Part shown: piece after piece, positions 8,153-17,187 of the stretch | Numbering within the stretch: the stretch's first letter is position 1 | Layout of the letters: each line of letters starts with the position of its first letter | From: Polyangiaceae bacterium | Lineage (GTDB): Bacteria > Myxococcota_A > Polyangia > Polyangiales > Polyangiaceae | Reading direction: 5' to 3' | Length of the DNA stretch: 64,000 nt | Assembly (NCBI GenBank): GCA_019637295.1 | Contig: JAHBVX010000003.1 | Span: 124,001-188,000 of the forward strand | The notes under the pieces: generated by a model | Told to the model about the DNA's origin: nothing | Database searches by the model: none | Seen by the model: the letters and a program-made list of their open reading frames with translations, nothing else | Translations under genes and position numbers: made by a program

Positions 8153-9535
8153 ATGACCAACCTCGCCTACCACGTCGCAGAGATGACCAAGGCGGTCCGC
8201 CGACGACACCTGCGCGACGCTCGCGTGCCCGTTCTCACGCCCCCGTCCCGAGCGACCGGCTGGCTCGGGGTCTTCGCACGGAGTCCGTTGACGGTGCTCG
8301 ACCGCGCCAACGACGTCGCGGACGTCGTCCGCTTCCGGATCGCCTATCGGGACGTGTACCTGGTCAACGAGCCCCGCGCCATCGGTCACGTACTGTTCGA
8401 CAACGACGACAACTATCGGCGTGGCCAGCAGAGCCACGGCGAGCTGCGGCGGGTGCTCGGGCCGGGCATGCTCACCGCGGACGACGACGAGTGGGAGCGC
8501 TACCGCCGCCTGGCGCAGCCTTCGTTTCGCGATGCACGGCTCGCCGCCGTCTCCGCGTGCATCGACCGCCTCGCGCCGTCATTGCTCGAGCGCTGGGCAC
8601 AGGCCGCCCGCGACGGTCGGGAGCTCCTGCTCGGTCCCGAGACCATGCGCATGACGGTGCGCATCGCGGCCGAAGCGTTCTTCCAGTATCGGCTGGACGA
8701 CGGGCGCGCGTATCGCTTCTTCGACGCGCTCATGCTCTCCCAGACGGACGCCTTCACGCGCGCCGTCAGCCTGCGCACCGCGCTCTTCCCCTTCCGCCCC
8801 CGGCCCCAGAGCCCCGTGGGCGCCGCGTACCGCTTTCTGCGGCAGCTGTGCGAGGACATCGCCGACTCCGCCGCTGCGTCGCAAGACGACTACCTCGGCG
8901 ACCTGCGCGCCCCCGGCGCCGGGCTCGAGCGCGAGGTGCTGCTGGCGCAGATCATGACGATGCTCGTCTCCGCGCCGGAGAACCCCTCGAACTTGCTCAC
9001 CTTCGCGCTGTTCTTGCTGGGTACCCGCCCCGAGCTCGAGCGGCAGGCGCGCGACGAAGTACGCGCCGTCTTCGGCGACCAGCCCGTCACCAGCGCGGGG
9101 CTTCGGCAGCTGGTGCTGCTGCGCGCCATCATTCAGGAGACCCTGCGCCTGTACCCGGGGGCATGGGGCTTCGAGCGCATGGCCATCGCCGACGACGAGG
9201 TGGGCGGCTATCGCATTCGAGCGGGGTCCACCGTGCTCTTGTCGCCCTACGCGATGCACAGAAACCCGCGCCACTGGGATCGCCCGCTGGTCTTCGACCC
9301 CGCGCGCTTCCTCGAACCGCAGGTCGAGCGCCACCGCTTCGCCTACTTCCCCTTCGGCGGCGGTAAGCGCACCTGCATCGGCAATCGCCTGGCAGAGACC
9401 CTGGGTCTGCACTTGCTGGCGAGCCTGCTGCAGCGCTTCCGCATCACCCCGACGTCCGCCGAGCTGCCGCGGCTCGCGGCGCTGTTCACGCTGCGCCCGG
9501 CCGGCCCAGTGAAGGTCAGGGTCAGCGCGATCTGA
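8153..9535 (+). CDS. Cytochrome P450
   Basis: The protein is 460 aa from the ATG at 8153, 31 nt after the fusion gene. The heme loop FPFGGGKRTCIG carries the axial Cys408. The K-helix ExxR is in IIQETLRLYP, and the meander region follows (DRPLVFDPARFLEP). The I-helix, where most P450s have AGxxTT, reads LVSAPENPSN: the acid is kept, but the conserved Thr pair is replaced by Asn-Pro. That change is known from P450s with unusual oxygen activation or peroxide use (family knowledge). No ferredoxin or reductase is adjacent. Position in the hydrolase/phospholipase operon suggests a lipid or fatty-acid substrate (inference). Confidence 0.93.
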   Translation: MTNLAYHVAEMTKAVRRRHLRDARVPVLTPPSRATGWLGVFARSPLTVLDRANDVADVVRFRIAYRDVYLVNEPRAIGHVLFDNDDNYRRGQQSHGELRRVLGPGMLTADDDEWERYRRLAQPSFRDARLAAVSACIDRLAPSLLERWAQAARDGRELLLGPETMRMTVRIAAEAFFQYRLDDGRAYRFFDALMLSQTDAFTRAVSLRTALFPFRPRPQSPVGAAYRFLRQLCEDIADSAAASQDDYLGDLRAPGAGLEREVLLAQIMTMLVSAPENPSNLLTFALFLLGTRPELERQARDEVRAVFGDQPVTSAGLRQLVLLRAIIQETLRLYPGAWGFERMAIADDEVGGYRIRAGSTVLLSPYAMHRNPRHWDRPLVFDPARFLEPQVERHRFAYFPFGGGKRTCIGNRLAETLGLHLLASLLQRFRITPTSAELPRLAALFTLRPAGPVKVRVSAI

Positions 9536-9545
9536 CCGCCATCGT

Positions 9546-9609
9546 GTCGGTCAGACGCGGCGACGCCGCGGCGCGCGGCGCCGACCCGACGATTCCGCGT
9601 CGGACCGAC
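9546..9609. terminator. Long inverted repeat between convergent genes
   Basis: Arms 9546-9560 and 9595-9609 are 15 nt each and complementary at 14 positions, starting GTCGGTC and ending GACCGAC. They flank 34 nt that contain a further GC-only palindrome (near 9569-9582). The element sits between the ends of the P450 and hutH genes, which converge, and is placed to act as a bidirectional stem-loop terminator. It has no U-tract. Confidence 0.55.
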
Positions 9610-9616
9610 GGCGAGC

Positions 9617-11176
9617 TCAGGCCAGCTCGCCAACGGCTTCGCTGACCGCGCCGACCAGCTCGCCCTCGCGAATGCACTCGCTCACACGCTCGATGTCCTG
9701 ATAGAGCGGCCGGTCCTCGCTCAGCGGCGCCACCAGCGCGCGCAGCCGAGCGTGGGCAGCCTCCACCCCGCGTCCCCCGCGCAGGGGCCGGCGCTGTTCG
9801 AGCCCCTCGGCGGCGGTGATCAGCTCGATGGCCAGACAGCGCCGGACGTTGTCCACCACCTGCCCCAGCTTGCGCGCGGAGATGCTGCCCATGCTCACGT
9901 GATCTTCCTTACCAGCGCTGGACGGGATCGAGTCCACGCTGGCCGGGTGACAGAGCACTTTGTTCTCACTCACGAGGGACGCGCTCGCGACCTGCGCGAT
10001 CATCAGACCGCTCTCCAGACCGCTGGACTTGGCGAGGAACGGCGTGAGCCCGCTCGACAGCGCCGGGTTGACGAGCTGCTCCACGCGACGCTCGCTGATG
10101 TTGCCGAGCTCCGCGACGGCCATGGCCGCCAAGTCGAGCGCGTAGGCGACCGGCTGGCCATGGAAGTTGCCGCCGCTGACGACGTCGGCGGTCCCGTCCG
10201 GCGCGACGAACACGCTCGGGTTGTCGGTGACGCTGTTCATCTCGCGCTCGATGACCTGGCGCGCGTAGTCGAGCGCGTCTCGCGTCGCGCCGTGCACCTG
10301 CGGCATACAGCGCAAGGAGTACGGATCTTGTACTTTGGCGCAGTCCCGGTGGCTGACCATGATGGCGCTGTCGAGCAACAGCTGCCGCAGGTTCCTGGCA
10401 ACCGTGCTCTGCCCCGGGTGCGGACGCAGCAGCATCAGGCGCTCCTCGAAGGGGCGCTCGGAGCCCTCGAGCGCGTCCACGCTCAGGGCGCCGGCGATGT
10501 CGGCCACCGTGCACAGAGTCGCGGCGTCCGCGAGGGCGAGCGCGCCGAGGGCGGTCATGAACTGGGTGCCGTTGATCAGCGCCAGCCCCTCCTTGGCCTC
10601 CAGCGCGATGGCTCCCAGACCGGCGCGCTCGAGCGCGACCGCGCCGGGGAGCAGCTCGCCGCCGACCCGCGCCTCCCCTTCCCCGATCAGCACGATCGCC
10701 AGGTGCGCCAGCGGCGCGAGATCCCCCGACGCGCCGACGGAGCCCTGCGCGGGAACCCGCGGCACGACGCCTCGGGAGAGCAACTCGAGGAGCTGCTCGA
10801 TCACGACGGTGCGGACGCCCGAGTGTCCCAGGGCGAGGGTCTGCGCGCGCAGCAGCAGCATTGCTCGCACCGCGTCCTCGGGCAGATCGACGCCGACGCC
10901 AGTGGCGTGGCTGCGCACGAGGTTCTGCTGCAGGCGGCGCACGTCGCGCTCACCGATGCGCGTCTCGGACAGCGCGCCGAACCCCGTGTTGATACCGTAC
11001 ACCCGCGGGGCGTGGTCCCCGTCTTCGGCGATGCGGTCCACGGCCCGTCGACTCGCCTCGACGGCAGCGCGGGCGGCCGGGTCGAGCGCCACCCGGCGGC
11101 GGTCGCGCGCGACCTCGACCAACCCCGCGATGGTGAGCGGGGCTCCCAACAAAACCGGGGCATTCTGGGCAGCCAT
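9617..11176 (-). CDS. hutH: Histidine ammonia-lyase
   Basis: The protein is 519 aa from the ATG at 11176; an upstream start at 11212 adds 12 residues without family likeness. The MIO cofactor triad Ala149-Ser150-Gly151 lies in [14 protein letters not shown]. Tyr60 in [10 protein letters not shown] is the conserved base-region Tyr. SHATGVG (Ser89-His90) fits the histidine-selective branch, and KEDHVSMG carries the late active-site Glu. The enzyme converts L-histidine to urocanate and ammonia. No hutU, hutI or hutC is nearby, so the rest of the histidine-degradation pathway, if present, lies elsewhere. Related lyases acting on other aromatic amino acids are possible but less likely. Confidence 0.92.
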   Translation of the reverse strand: MAAQNAPVLLGAPLTIAGLVEVARDRRRVALDPAARAAVEASRRAVDRIAEDGDHAPRVYGINTGFGALSETRIGERDVRRLQQNLVRSHATGVGVDLPEDAVRAMLLLRAQTLALGHSGVRTVVIEQLLELLSRGVVPRVPAQGSVGASGDLAPLAHLAIVLIGEGEARVGGELLPGAVALERAGLGAIALEAKEGLALINGTQFMTALGALALADAATLCTVADIAGALSVDALEGSERPFEERLMLLRPHPGQSTVARNLRQLLLDSAIMVSHRDCAKVQDPYSLRCMPQVHGATRDALDYARQVIEREMNSVTDNPSVFVAPDGTADVVSGGNFHGQPVAYALDLAAMAVAELGNISERRVEQLVNPALSSGLTPFLAKSSGLESGLMIAQVASASLVSENKVLCHPASVDSIPSSAGKEDHVSMGSISARKLGQVVDNVRRCLAIELITAAEGLEQRRPLRGGRGVEAAHARLRALVAPLSEDRPLYQDIERVSECIREGELVGAVSEAVGELA

Positions 11177-11280
11177 GGGGCGGACGCTACCCCGTGCTGG
11201 AGCGCGATTCACCTGAGATGCGCGCCAGACGAACTATCGGCTTGCTCGGATCGCGTCAGCATCACTATCCTCGCCGGCCC

Positions 11281-12960
11281 GTGGGCCGCCTTTCGTTCGC
11301 AACGCTCCAAGCCGCGAGCGCGATCCTCATCGCGTCCGTGTCCACCCCTGTCCAGGCCGTCGCTCCCGAAGCGTCTGCTGCGGACCGTCCCGTACCACCG
11401 CCGCCGCCACCGTCGGACGCGGTGCTGGGCGCGGACTTCAAACCGCACCTGGTGCTCGACACCGGTCGCGCGAAGCTGGAGCCGCCGGATCCGGACGCGC
11501 TCAAGATCCAGATCCACGGCGAGTATCAGGCGCGGCTCTCCGCCCACTCGGACGTGCCGCTGCGGCAGTTCCGCGGCGACGCCTCCACGCGCAGCCTCGG
11601 ACAGACCACTCGCCTCGTCCACTGGCTCCGGATCACGCCCCAGCTCACGCTGCGCGAGGACCTCAAGGTCGTCGGCCAGATCGACGTGCCCCGCGGCTTC
11701 ATCGCTGGTCAGCCGACGAGGCACGTGGACGCCGCCGAGACGGACTACGCGGAGCGACAGCCTGTGGAGGCGCACCCGCGGTGGCTGTACCTGGAGTACC
11801 TGTCGCCGGTAGGTCTCCTCCGCGTCGGCCAGCAGCCATCCCATTGGGGCATGGGGATCGTGGCCAACGACGGCGATCATCCCACGCTCTTCGGCGACTA
11901 CGAGCGCGGCGCGATCGTCGAGCGCATCTTGTTCGCGACGCGGCCCTTCGGCAAAGAGTCGCCCTTCAACGTCGCGATCGCTGGAGATCTGGTGTTTCGC
12001 GACTCGAACGCCAAGCTGAGCGACGACGAGCTGGCCTTCCAGGGCGTGCTCGCCGCGTTCTACGCGGACAAGAACGACAACATGCTGGGCTTCTACGGCG
12101 TGTACCGCGCGCAGTCACGCGAGAGCCAGGGGCTGCCGGGGCGCAACTTCGACGAGACGCTGAACGTGTTCGTGCTGGACTCCACCGGCAAGTTCAACGC
12201 CAAGATCCCAGGCACCAGCGGACACGTCTTCGGTGAGTACGAGGTAGCGTACATGCACGGCGACACGAACTACGTGCGCACGACCCAGCAGACCCGCACC
12301 AACACGCGTGAGGACGTGCGCGCCCTCGGCTCGGCAGTGCGCGTGGGCGCGGTCACGACCTCGGGCCGCGGCGACGATCGCTACGGGGACTTCGTCGCGA
12401 CCCTGGAGTGGGGCTGGGCCAGCGGAGACGCGGATCCCAACGACGGCGTGTCGCGTCGCTTCCGCTTCGACCCCAACCACAACGTCGGCCTGATCCTGTT
12501 CAACGAGACCCTGCGCTGGAAGACGGCTCGGGCGTCGAGCATCGCGCAGGATCCCGAGCTGGTTCAGCGACCGAACCCGGGCGCGGATCTCTTGCCCAGC
12601 GAGGGCGGCGTGTTCGGCGCCACCTACTTGAACCCGACCATCGTCGTCCGCCCGGTGCGTGAGCTCGATCTGAAGCTCGGCGCGGTCATCGCGCAGACCA
12701 CGGCGGACTTCGTGGATCCGGTGCGCGTCGGCACCCACGGGGTGTTCGAGAACTACGACGGTGGGGACCCACGCAGTCACGACCTAGGCATCGAGCTCGA
12801 CGCGGGCTTCGAGTACCGCCTGGGTCTCGACTACGGCATGACGCTGCAGCTCGGCGCCCAGGGCGGCGTGCTGTTCCCGGGCAACGCGCTGGCGGACGCC
12901 GGCGGGCACGCGATGGGCAACCAGTACATCGCGGTCGGTCGGCTCGGACTTCAGTATTGA
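11281..12960 (+). CDS. Outer-membrane beta-barrel protein, TIGR04551-like
   Basis: From the GTG at 11281 the protein is 559 aa with a signal peptide ending near VQA; two upstream in-frame starts (11194, 11218) would put about 20-30 charged residues before that signal. After a short Pro-rich segment come alternating amphipathic strands, e.g. IQIHGEYQARLSAHSD, RWLYLEYLSPVGLLRVGQQPSHWGMG, and a C-terminus ending in aromatic Tyr (AVGRLGLQY), as in outer-membrane barrels. The QPSHWGMGIV and GDYERGAIVERI blocks resemble a delta-proteobacterial outer-membrane family (recalled, not checked). Its substrate is unknown. The next gene begins 76 nt downstream. Confidence 0.75.
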   Translation: MGRLSFATLQAASAILIASVSTPVQAVAPEASAADRPVPPPPPPSDAVLGADFKPHLVLDTGRAKLEPPDPDALKIQIHGEYQARLSAHSDVPLRQFRGDASTRSLGQTTRLVHWLRITPQLTLREDLKVVGQIDVPRGFIAGQPTRHVDAAETDYAERQPVEAHPRWLYLEYLSPVGLLRVGQQPSHWGMGIVANDGDHPTLFGDYERGAIVERILFATRPFGKESPFNVAIAGDLVFRDSNAKLSDDELAFQGVLAAFYADKNDNMLGFYGVYRAQSRESQGLPGRNFDETLNVFVLDSTGKFNAKIPGTSGHVFGEYEVAYMHGDTNYVRTTQQTRTNTREDVRALGSAVRVGAVTTSGRGDDRYGDFVATLEWGWASGDADPNDGVSRRFRFDPNHNVGLILFNETLRWKTARASSIAQDPELVQRPNPGADLLPSEGGVFGATYLNPTIVVRPVRELDLKLGAVIAQTTADFVDPVRVGTHGVFENYDGGDPRSHDLGIELDAGFEYRLGLDYGMTLQLGAQGGVLFPGNALADAGGHAMGNQYIAVGRLGLQY

Positions 12961-13036
12961 TCCCGCGCCCGGCCCGTTGACCGGTGCCGGAGGCGGTGCG
13001 AGGATTTCCAGCAGGGCCTGCACGAGGACGAGCACG

Positions 13037-16000
13037 ATGAAGCATCGACTGACACTTGGAGTTCTGGCGCTCGGGCTCGGCTCGGCCGGCTGCGGCGTGG
13101 ACGAGATCCCGACCGGCCTGAAGCGCACCCCCGACGGCGCAGGCCCCAAGGTCCGCTTCGATCTCTACCACAAGCCGCTGCCCGAGGTGCCGCTGCCCAG
13201 CGACAGCGCGATGTGGCCGGACCCGTCGAGCCGCACCGGGCTACGGGTGAACGCCAGCGTGGTGGCGCCCACGAGCATCGAGGCGACGGCCCGCAAGAAG
13301 TTCGACACCCTCGAGGGCTGGGGCACCTACGCGCCCATCACCGTGGCCTTCGACAAGCAGGGCAAGGACGACGGCCGCCCCGCCATCGATCTGGCCAACG
13401 TCATCAGTCGCCACCAGAAGGACGACTACGAGCTCGCCGACGACGCCATCTATCTCGTCAACTTGGAGACGGGGGTCCCGGTGTTCCTCGACCTGGGCGA
13501 GGGAGCCTTCCAGTACGTGGTGCGAGAGAAGTACCGCTACTGGCGCAACGACACGCGCCAGCTCGAGCAGAACTTGATGTGGGACACGGCGGACGAGACC
13601 ATCGATCCGCTGACGGGCCTGCGGGATCCCAGCCGTCTGTCTGCTTCGGGGGTGCCCATCTACAAGCCCGAGTGGGACACGGACTTCGACGGCGTGCTCG
13701 ACCGGCCGAACCTCGCGGACGTGGACGGTTGCCCCACGCAGGTGGACGTCGCGCTGGACAAGGTGACCGAGACCGCGCGCGACCAGTGCATGGGGGACAA
13801 GCTGCTGACCTGGTACGAGCGCGAGACGGACACCATCATCGCCCGACCGCTGCTGCCCCTCGAGGAGAAGACCCAGTACGCGGTGGTGATCACCAACCGC
13901 TTGACGGATCCCGACGGCCGCCCGGTGCGCTCTCCGTTCGACTTCGTGTACCACCCGGCGCAGGAAGAGGGGATCAAGAAGCTCAAGGCGCACCTGTCGA
14001 ACCCCGAGCTCGCGTCGTACTACGGCGACATCGGCGGCAAGGGGCTCGAGCAGGTCGCGTTCACCTGGACGTTCACCACCCAGCCGGTGGTCGAAGATCT
14101 GCGGCTCATTCGCGACGGCCTGTACGGCAAGGGCCCCCTCGCGAGGCTGGCCAAGCAGTTTCCGGCAAAGGCCGACTTGACTCGCGCCGTGGGTCTGGTC
14201 GATCTGGAGGCCATCGCCGACGGCGCCGAGGAGCCGGCAGGCTGGGAGTCCGACTCCCGCTGCAAGGACAAGCTGAAGAACTTCTACATCGTGCGCTTCG
14301 ACGAGGTGAAGACCACCCTCCGAGAGCTCGCCAACCAGGGCTTCGGCTTCGAGGGCCCCACCCTCGAGTCGCTCATCGCCTCCTTCGACGCCATCAGCCA
14401 CATCGTCGTCGGCTCGGTGCGCTCGCCGTTCTTCATCGAGGGCGGCCCCCAGGGCAAGGATCCGAACGCCTCCTTCGCCCTCGATTTCCAGACCGGCGAG
14501 GGCAAGATCTACGAGGACAAGGTCCAGTTCCTGATCACCATCCCCAAGGCCGGCGGGGATCGTCAGCAGCCCTACCCCGTGGCGTACTACGGCCACGGCT
14601 ACACCAGCTCGAGCTTGGAGTCCCTCGGCTTCGCGGGGACCCTGGCCGCGCAGGGCATCGCGTCGGTCGGCATGAACGCCACCTTCCACGGCCTCGAGCT
14701 CGGGGAGTCGGAGCTGCAACTGGCCAAGAACCTGTTCCAGGGCGTGTGCCACGCGCCCTTCGCCAGCGGCCTGCTCACCGGTCGCGCGCGCGATCTCGAC
14801 GGCAACCTCACACGCGACTCGGGCGGGGACTACTGGACGAGCTACCTGTTTCACACCCGGGACGTGGTGCGCCAGAGCGCGGTCGATCTCCTGCAGCTGT
14901 TCCGCGTGTTCAAGTCCTTCGACGGCAAGACCATGAGCGACCAGGACTACGACGGCGATGGCGCGCCGGATCTGGCCGGCGACTTCGACGGCGACGGCGT
15001 GCCCGACATCGGCGGGCCGGGCGTAGGCATGCACGCCTGGGGTCAGTCCTTGGGCGGGATCCTGGCGCCCTTCGTGGCCGCCCTCGATCCGCAGGTCGTC
15101 AGCGCCGCCCCCACCGCCGGCTCCGGCGGCTTGCTCGACGTGGGCTCCCGCACGTTTCAGGGCGGCGCCTTCGAAGGCATCTATCTGCGCAACTTCGGCC
15201 CGCTGCTGGTGGGCATCCCGGCCCAGGAGTTCCACGACCAGGGTAAGGCCAACGAGACGAAGTGCAGCAAGGACCAGATCAGCCTCCGCTTCGTGGTGGT
15301 GGACGTGAACAAGGCGCGGGAAGTGGAGTTCCAGTGCACCGATCGTCAGCCCTTCGCCCAAGGCGGCACCGCCTTCGTCACCAACCTGCGCAACGGCGAG
15401 AAGCGCTGCGCTCGCATGGACGACGAGGGACGCTTCCGCATCGGCATCCCCTCCAGCCTCGGGGACAAACTCGAGGTGCAGCTCTGGGACGAACCGGACG
15501 TGGTGGACTCCTACAGCGGCGAGACGGGCTGCAACCCCACCGTCAGCGACGAGCACCGGGCAGTGCTGATCACCAAGTGGGGCGCCGGCCTCGTGCCCGA
15601 GGGAGCTCCGGATCCCAACGGCGTGATCGAGGGTCCGGTCTGCACCGCGACGGACGGCTGCTCACGCTTCCAGGACAAGTACTACGCAGCAGGCTCCCCG
15701 CTGGTGGCCATCGCCGAGGGCTTCGGCCACATCCGCCAGACACCGTCTCTGCGCCGCTTCATGAACCTGGCGTCGAACATCATCGATCCGGGCGACCCCA
15801 TCAACTACGCACCCTACTTCGCCCTCAAGCCGCTGACGGATCCCTTCGGCAACCTGCACCCGCCTACGGGCATGCTGAACGTCGTGACCGTGGGCGACAT
15901 GAACGTACCGCTGTCGAGCGGCATCGCGCTCGGGCGCGTCGCGGGCGCGCTGCCGTTCCTCACGCCCGACGCGGCCGAGCGTTACCCCGCCTACGCGGAC

Positions 16001-16681
16001 TACGTCACGCCCGCCGCCATCTACTCCAGCCTCGGCGGCAAGACACCGAATCGGGTGCTGGTGGACAATCATGTGATGGAGGGCATCAACCGCCTGCGCC
16101 GCCACCCGCCGGCATCCTGCGGACGTAATGAGCTGCCGGTGACGCTCGAGGACGTGGTCTGTCACCCAAACTGCTCCGAGAGCGACACGAGCGCGTGTCT
16201 CTCCGGACAGACCTGCGTGAGCGGTCGCTGCGTGGCCGCGCCCGTCAGCGACAACGACTGCGCGCAGTACCTGTACGACGCCGACGTGCTCGACGAGGGA
16301 CAATCCCTGTACGGGGAGGCCGAGGCCGCGGTGCCCTTGCGCATGGGTCGCATCGCGGTGCCCGCCACCCCGGACACCATCAACGCCGTCTGGGCGCCTC
16401 GCCTGAAGGGGGTTCCCTTCGGGCCGGACTCGTCCGGGTGGAGTGCCAACGCGCGCATAGTGGCGCAGCTCCAGGCCTACATCGAGCCCAAGGGCGTGCA
16501 CGGCTTCGAACCGTCCGCGCCCTGCGAGAACTGGGACTCGGGCCAGTACATGACCAACTTGATCGGTCGCTTCTTCGCCAGCAGCGGCACGGACCTGTAC
16601 TACCTCTCCCATCCCACGAGCCACCACTGTCTGGCCAAGCCCATCGGCAAGGGTGTGTGCGGGTTCGTCAAGATCCCATGA
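13037..16681 (+). CDS. Large lipase-like lipoprotein with GxSxG and DxDxDG repeats
   Basis: The protein is 1214 aa from the ATG at 13037, with lipobox GSAGC. The N-terminal ~400 residues are beta-rich with surface-protein character (PLPSDSAMWPDPSSR). An alpha/beta-hydrolase core follows: YYGHGYTSSSLES, then VGMHAWGQSLGG with candidate nucleophile Ser671. Just before the latter is a calcium-binding-like run (DYDGDGAPD, DFDGDGVPD). Near the C-terminus is a short Cys-rich module (CHPNCSES, CLSGQTC). A smaller paralogue lies at 55415-57436. It is probably an outer-surface hydrolase of unknown substrate. The stop overlaps the next start as ATGA, implying translational coupling to the biotin carrier gene. 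Confidence 0.78.
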   Translation: MKHRLTLGVLALGLGSAGCGVDEIPTGLKRTPDGAGPKVRFDLYHKPLPEVPLPSDSAMWPDPSSRTGLRVNASVVAPTSIEATARKKFDTLEGWGTYAPITVAFDKQGKDDGRPAIDLANVISRHQKDDYELADDAIYLVNLETGVPVFLDLGEGAFQYVVREKYRYWRNDTRQLEQNLMWDTADETIDPLTGLRDPSRLSASGVPIYKPEWDTDFDGVLDRPNLADVDGCPTQVDVALDKVTETARDQCMGDKLLTWYERETDTIIARPLLPLEEKTQYAVVITNRLTDPDGRPVRSPFDFVYHPAQEEGIKKLKAHLSNPELASYYGDIGGKGLEQVAFTWTFTTQPVVEDLRLIRDGLYGKGPLARLAKQFPAKADLTRAVGLVDLEAIADGAEEPAGWESDSRCKDKLKNFYIVRFDEVKTTLRELANQGFGFEGPTLESLIASFDAISHIVVGSVRSPFFIEGGPQGKDPNASFALDFQTGEGKIYEDKVQFLITIPKAGGDRQQPYPVAYYGHGYTSSSLESLGFAGTLAAQGIASVGMNATFHGLELGESELQLAKNLFQGVCHAPFASGLLTGRARDLDGNLTRDSGGDYWTSYLFHTRDVVRQSAVDLLQLFRVFKSFDGKTMSDQDYDGDGAPDLAGDFDGDGVPDIGGPGVGMHAWGQSLGGILAPFVAALDPQVVSAAPTAGSGGLLDVGSRTFQGGAFEGIYLRNFGPLLVGIPAQEFHDQGKANETKCSKDQISLRFVVVDVNKAREVEFQCTDRQPFAQGGTAFVTNLRNGEKRCARMDDEGRFRIGIPSSLGDKLEVQLWDEPDVVDSYSGETGCNPTVSDEHRAVLITKWGAGLVPEGAPDPNGVIEGPVCTATDGCSRFQDKYYAAGSPLVAIAEGFGHIRQTPSLRRFMNLASNIIDPGDPINYAPYFALKPLTDPFGNLHPPTGMLNVVTVGDMNVPLSSGIALGRVAGALPFLTPDAAERYPAYADYVTPAAIYSSLGGKTPNRVLVDNHVMEGINRLRRHPPASCGRNELPVTLEDVVCHPNCSESDTSACLSGQTCVSGRCVAAPVSDNDCAQYLYDADVLDEGQSLYGEAEAAVPLRMGRIAVPATPDTINAVWAPRLKGVPFGPDSSGWSANARIVAQLQAYIEPKGVHGFEPSAPCENWDSGQYMTNLIGRFFASSGTDLYYLSHPTSHHCLAKPIGKGVCGFVKIP

Positions 16682-17184
16682 AGTACTTCGTCTCGCTCGA
16701 CGGCGAGGAGCTCGCCGTCGACATCGAGCCCGCCCCGGGGGGCTACCTCGCCACCGTGCCCAGCAGCGGCGAGACCCACGAGCTGACCGTGCGTGCGCTG
16801 TCCCCTCGAGAGTTCACGGTCGTGTGCGATGGCCGCATCTTCGACTGGGTCGTCAGCTCCCACGACACCGAGCTCGACGTCGCCGGCACGCGAGCTCGTC
16901 ACGTCCCGCGCGTCGAGAGCGAGCGCGCTCGCGCCCTGGCGAGCCTGTCCGGCTCTGCAGCCGCTGCCGCGGGCGGGCTCATCTTGTCGCCCATGCCAGG
17001 CAAGGTACTCAAGTTGCTCGTGAGCGAGGGTGACGAGGTCGTCGCCGGCGCTCCCCTGGTGGTGGTAGAGGCGATGAAGATGGAGAACGAGCTGTGCGCA
17101 CCGACTGCCGGCGCCGTGCGCAAGATCTTCGTGTCCCCCGGCGAGGCAGTCGAGAGCGGCGCGCGCCTGCTCGACGTGAGCTAG
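16678..17184 (+). CDS. Biotin carboxyl carrier protein / biotinyl-domain protein
   Basis: The protein is 168 aa and starts by ATGA overlap with the preceding gene. The N-terminal ~90 residues are a beta-rich domain found on carrier proteins of acyl-CoA carboxylases. An Ala/Gly hinge leads to a lipoyl/biotinyl domain (about 95-168) with the biotinylation site EAMKMENEL, Lys134. It would carry CO2 on biotin between a biotin carboxylase and a carboxyltransferase. Neither partner is adjacent, so they must be encoded elsewhere. The gene is 3 nt upstream of the PLP enzyme, an unusual pairing that may only reflect operon packing. Confidence 0.9.
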   Translation: MKYFVSLDGEELAVDIEPAPGGYLATVPSSGETHELTVRALSPREFTVVCDGRIFDWVVSSHDTELDVAGTRARHVPRVESERARALASLSGSAAAAAGGLILSPMPGKVLKLLVSEGDEVVAGAPLVVVEAMKMENELCAPTAGAVRKIFVSPGEAVESGARLLDVS

Positions 17185-17187
17185 TCC

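Noticed and set aside
9752-11812. Plus-strand open frame of 686 codons
   Set aside because: Antisense to hutH and out of frame with the barrel gene; low-complexity Arg/His composition.
13241-15556. Minus-strand open frame of 771 codons
   Set aside because: It is antisense to the lipase-like lipoprotein, with composition (Arg/Ala/His/Val repeats) typical of a shadow frame in high-GC DNA.
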